From assembly GCA_944320355.1 (NCBI GenBank), contig CALUHC010000030.1, forward strand, positions 1 through 64,000: a stretch of 64,000 nt of DNA, read 5' to 3'. A model generated the notes under the pieces. It saw only the letters and a program-made list of their open reading frames with translations. It was not told the DNA's origin and did not search any database. Position numbers and translations under genes: made by a program. This stretch comes from an uncultured Prevotella sp. (GTDB lineage: Bacteria > Bacteroidota > Bacteroidia > Bacteroidales > Bacteroidaceae). Positions 62,270 through 64,000 of this stretch are shown here, piece by piece; position 1 is the stretch's first letter; each line of letters opens with the position of its first letter.

Positions 62270-62305
62270 AGTTCCAGGGCTGCCTGAACAGACAGCCACG
62301 GAACT
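62270..62305 (+). other. intercistronic hairpin between araA and araB
   Basis: AGTTCC pairs with GGAACT and inside it GGCTG pairs with CAGCC. There is no T-run beyond CTTCTTA. It may partly terminate or stabilise the araA message. Confidence 0.5.
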
Positions 62306-62354
62306 TCTTATAGTTACTTTCATTACCATACATTATCAACTTATAATTACCAAT

Positions 62355-63950
62355 ATGAGTACTGACGCTAAATCAATAATAGAAAACGGCAAGGCCATTC
62401 TTGGCATAGAGTTTGGCTCTACACGCATCAAAGCCGTATTGATAGACCCGGAAAACAGACCGATAGCACAAGGAAGCCACACTTGGGAGAACCAATTGGT
62501 AGACGGATTGTGGACATACAGCATAGAAGCAATATGGTATGGACTGCAAGACTGCTATGCCGACTTGCGCAGAAACGTAAGGGAACAATACGACATAGAG
62601 ATTGAGACCCTTGCTGCCATCGGAGTGAGCGCCATGATGCACGGATACATGGCCTTCAACAAAAAGCAGGAGATACTGGTGCCGTTCCGCACATGGAGAA
62701 ACACAAACACAGCCAAGGCCGCAGCAGAACTGTCAGAGCTCTTTTTCTTCAACATACCGCTCAGATGGAGCATCTCCCACCTGTATCAGGCCATACTGGA
62801 CAACGAAGAACACGTAAAAGACATTGACTACCTCACCACACTGGCCGGATACATCCACTGGCTTATCACAGGCGAAAGGGTGCTTGGCATAGGCGACGCC
62901 TCGGGAATGCTGCCCATCGACCCGAAAACAAAGAACTATTCGGCTGCAATGATAGACAAATTCGACAACCTGATAGCAAACAGAGGATACCAATGGAAGC
63001 TGGCCGACATACTGCCAAAAGTGCTGCCGGCAGGCCAGAACGCCGGTTTCCTGACCCCCGAGGGCGCCAAGCGGCTCGATGTGTCCGGCCACCTGAAAGC
63101 CGGAATACCCGTATGCCCGCCTGAAGGCGACGCCGGCACAGGCATGGTGGCCACCAACGCTGTGAAGCCACGCACAGGAAACGTATCAGCAGGAACGTCG
63201 TCGTTCTCAATGATAGTACTCGAAAAAGACTTGTCCAAGCCATACGAAGTGATTGACATCGTGACCACTCCCGACGGTAACCCGGTGGCCATGGTCCACT
63301 GCAACAACTGCACGTCTGACCTCAACGCATGGGTGAACCTATTCAAGGAATACCAGGAGCTGATGGGACTGCCCGCAGACATGAACCAAGTGTACGAGAA
63401 GCTGTACAATCATGCGCTCAAAGGAGCTGCAGACTGCGGCGGACTGCTTTCGTACAACTATATCTCAGGCGAGCCCGTGACCGGCATGGCAGAGGGCAGG
63501 CCGATATTCATACGCTCGGCAAACGACAAGTTCACGCTTGCAAATTTCATGCGGGCCAACCTCTATGCGGCCGTGGGAGTGCTCAAGATAGGAAACGACA
63601 TCCTGTTCAACGATGAGCACATTAAGGTGGACAAGATAACAGGGCATGGCGGATTGTTCAAGACCAAAGGCGTCGGGCAGCGGATATTGGCCGCAGCTCT
63701 CAACTCCCCCATATCCGTGATGGAGACAGCCGGCGAAGGCGGACCGTGGGGCATGGCCATCTTGGGGTCATATCTCGTCAACAACACGGCCAACCTGTCT
63801 TTGCCCGACTTCCTCGACGAGAAAGTGTTTGCCGGAAACCAAGGCACCGAGATTGCCCCGACGCCGGAAGATGTGGCCGGATTCAACGCCTACATCAAGA
63901 AGTACAATCAATGCCTGCCCGTAGAAGAAGCGGCAGTTAAGTATAACTGA
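62355..63950 (+). CDS. araB: FGGY-family carbohydrate kinase, probable ribulokinase
   Basis: 531 residues. The FGGY kinase fold is seen in GIEFGSTRIKAVLID (ATP-binding loop 1), SAMMHGYMAF, GDAGTGMVATNAV, GTSSFSMIV and the C-terminal ITGHGGLFKTKGVGQRILAA. It should phosphorylate L-ribulose to L-ribulose 5-phosphate. The family is not the classical E. coli AraB type, and databases may label it xylulokinase-like; ribulokinase is inferred from the operon, which otherwise lacks a kinase. Last complete gene of the window. Confidence 0.9.
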   Translation: MSTDAKSIIENGKAILGIEFGSTRIKAVLIDPENRPIAQGSHTWENQLVDGLWTYSIEAIWYGLQDCYADLRRNVREQYDIEIETLAAIGVSAMMHGYMAFNKKQEILVPFRTWRNTNTAKAAAELSELFFFNIPLRWSISHLYQAILDNEEHVKDIDYLTTLAGYIHWLITGERVLGIGDASGMLPIDPKTKNYSAAMIDKFDNLIANRGYQWKLADILPKVLPAGQNAGFLTPEGAKRLDVSGHLKAGIPVCPPEGDAGTGMVATNAVKPRTGNVSAGTSSFSMIVLEKDLSKPYEVIDIVTTPDGNPVAMVHCNNCTSDLNAWVNLFKEYQELMGLPADMNQVYEKLYNHALKGAADCGGLLSYNYISGEPVTGMAEGRPIFIRSANDKFTLANFMRANLYAAVGVLKIGNDILFNDEHIKVDKITGHGGLFKTKGVGQRILAAALNSPISVMETAGEGGPWGMAILGSYLVNNTANLSLPDFLDEKVFAGNQGTEIAPTPEDVAGFNAYIKKYNQCLPVEEAAVKYN

Positions 63951-64000
63951 CAGGCATATCATAGCACAGAATGAAATGAACGTCCGCATAGTGCCGATGC

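Noticed and set aside
63976-64000. Possible start of another gene at the right edge
   Set aside because: Only eight codons after an ATG are available; not enough to call a gene.

Overview
The window reads as chromosomal DNA of a gut-type member of Bacteroidales, most likely Prevotellaceae. The evidence is: promoters of the Bacteroidetes type (TTTG, about 20 nt, TAnnTTTG), a NUDIX-type arabinose regulator, pectin lyases with a Bacteroidales-style C-terminal tail, and an ilv operon that carries an acyl-ACP thioesterase. No prophage, conjugative element, intact insertion sequence, CRISPR array or rRNA was seen.

Layout. 1-2500: tail of an unidentified gene, a DEAD-box-type RNA helicase and a YycJ-like metallo-hydrolase. 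2501-10480: two pectin enzymes pointing away from each other, a PL11 rhamnogalacturonan lyase and a 1366-residue PL1 pectate lyase mosaic. 11194-14603: EF-G-like GTPase and hemW. 15265-22236: leucine/isoleucine operon on the minus strand (leader peptide and attenuator, leuA, leuC, leuD, cimA-like, leuB, TPR gene). 22491-25560: tRNA-Gly, tRNA-Thr, uvrA. 25976-30000: gdhA, a GHL10-type glycosyl hydrolase, a HAD hydrolase. 30316-34066: DMP19-family gene, smpB, and a metH without a reactivation domain. 34661-36393: a NifU-like scaffold gene and a GGGtGRT-family gene. 37551-44627: riboflavin synthase, then a TolC/MacA/MacB-type efflux operon ending in its own LytS/LytTR pair, facing a separate histidine kinase. 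46717-48555: yraN, birA, pyrH. 48926-55255: ilvD, ilvB, ilvH, acyl-ACP thioesterase, ilvC. 56216-63950: L-arabinose operon.

How the genes work together. leuABCD, the cimA-like gene and ilvBHCD could make leucine, valine and isoleucine from pyruvate, with isoleucine through citramalate; only a branched-chain transaminase is missing here. The leu operon has a readable attenuator: a 26-residue leader peptide with an Ile-Ile-Leu-Leu-Leu run, a terminator, and a competing antiterminator pairing. The pectin lyases and the arabinose operon fit growth on rhamnogalacturonan I and its arabinan side chains.

The most unusual content lies between the genes. At least seven intergenic regions carry a dispersed element built around four to five copies of a 22-nt unit whose core is the palindrome AAACG-N3-CGTTT. 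In five copies this array lies between a left palindrome (GTTAACAT/ATGTTAAC) and a conserved right flank. Two copies belong to a second subtype with a different right flank. A separate 240-bp element with terminal inverted repeats (two copies, opposite orientation), a family of long imperfect palindromes, and several very long hairpins are also present.
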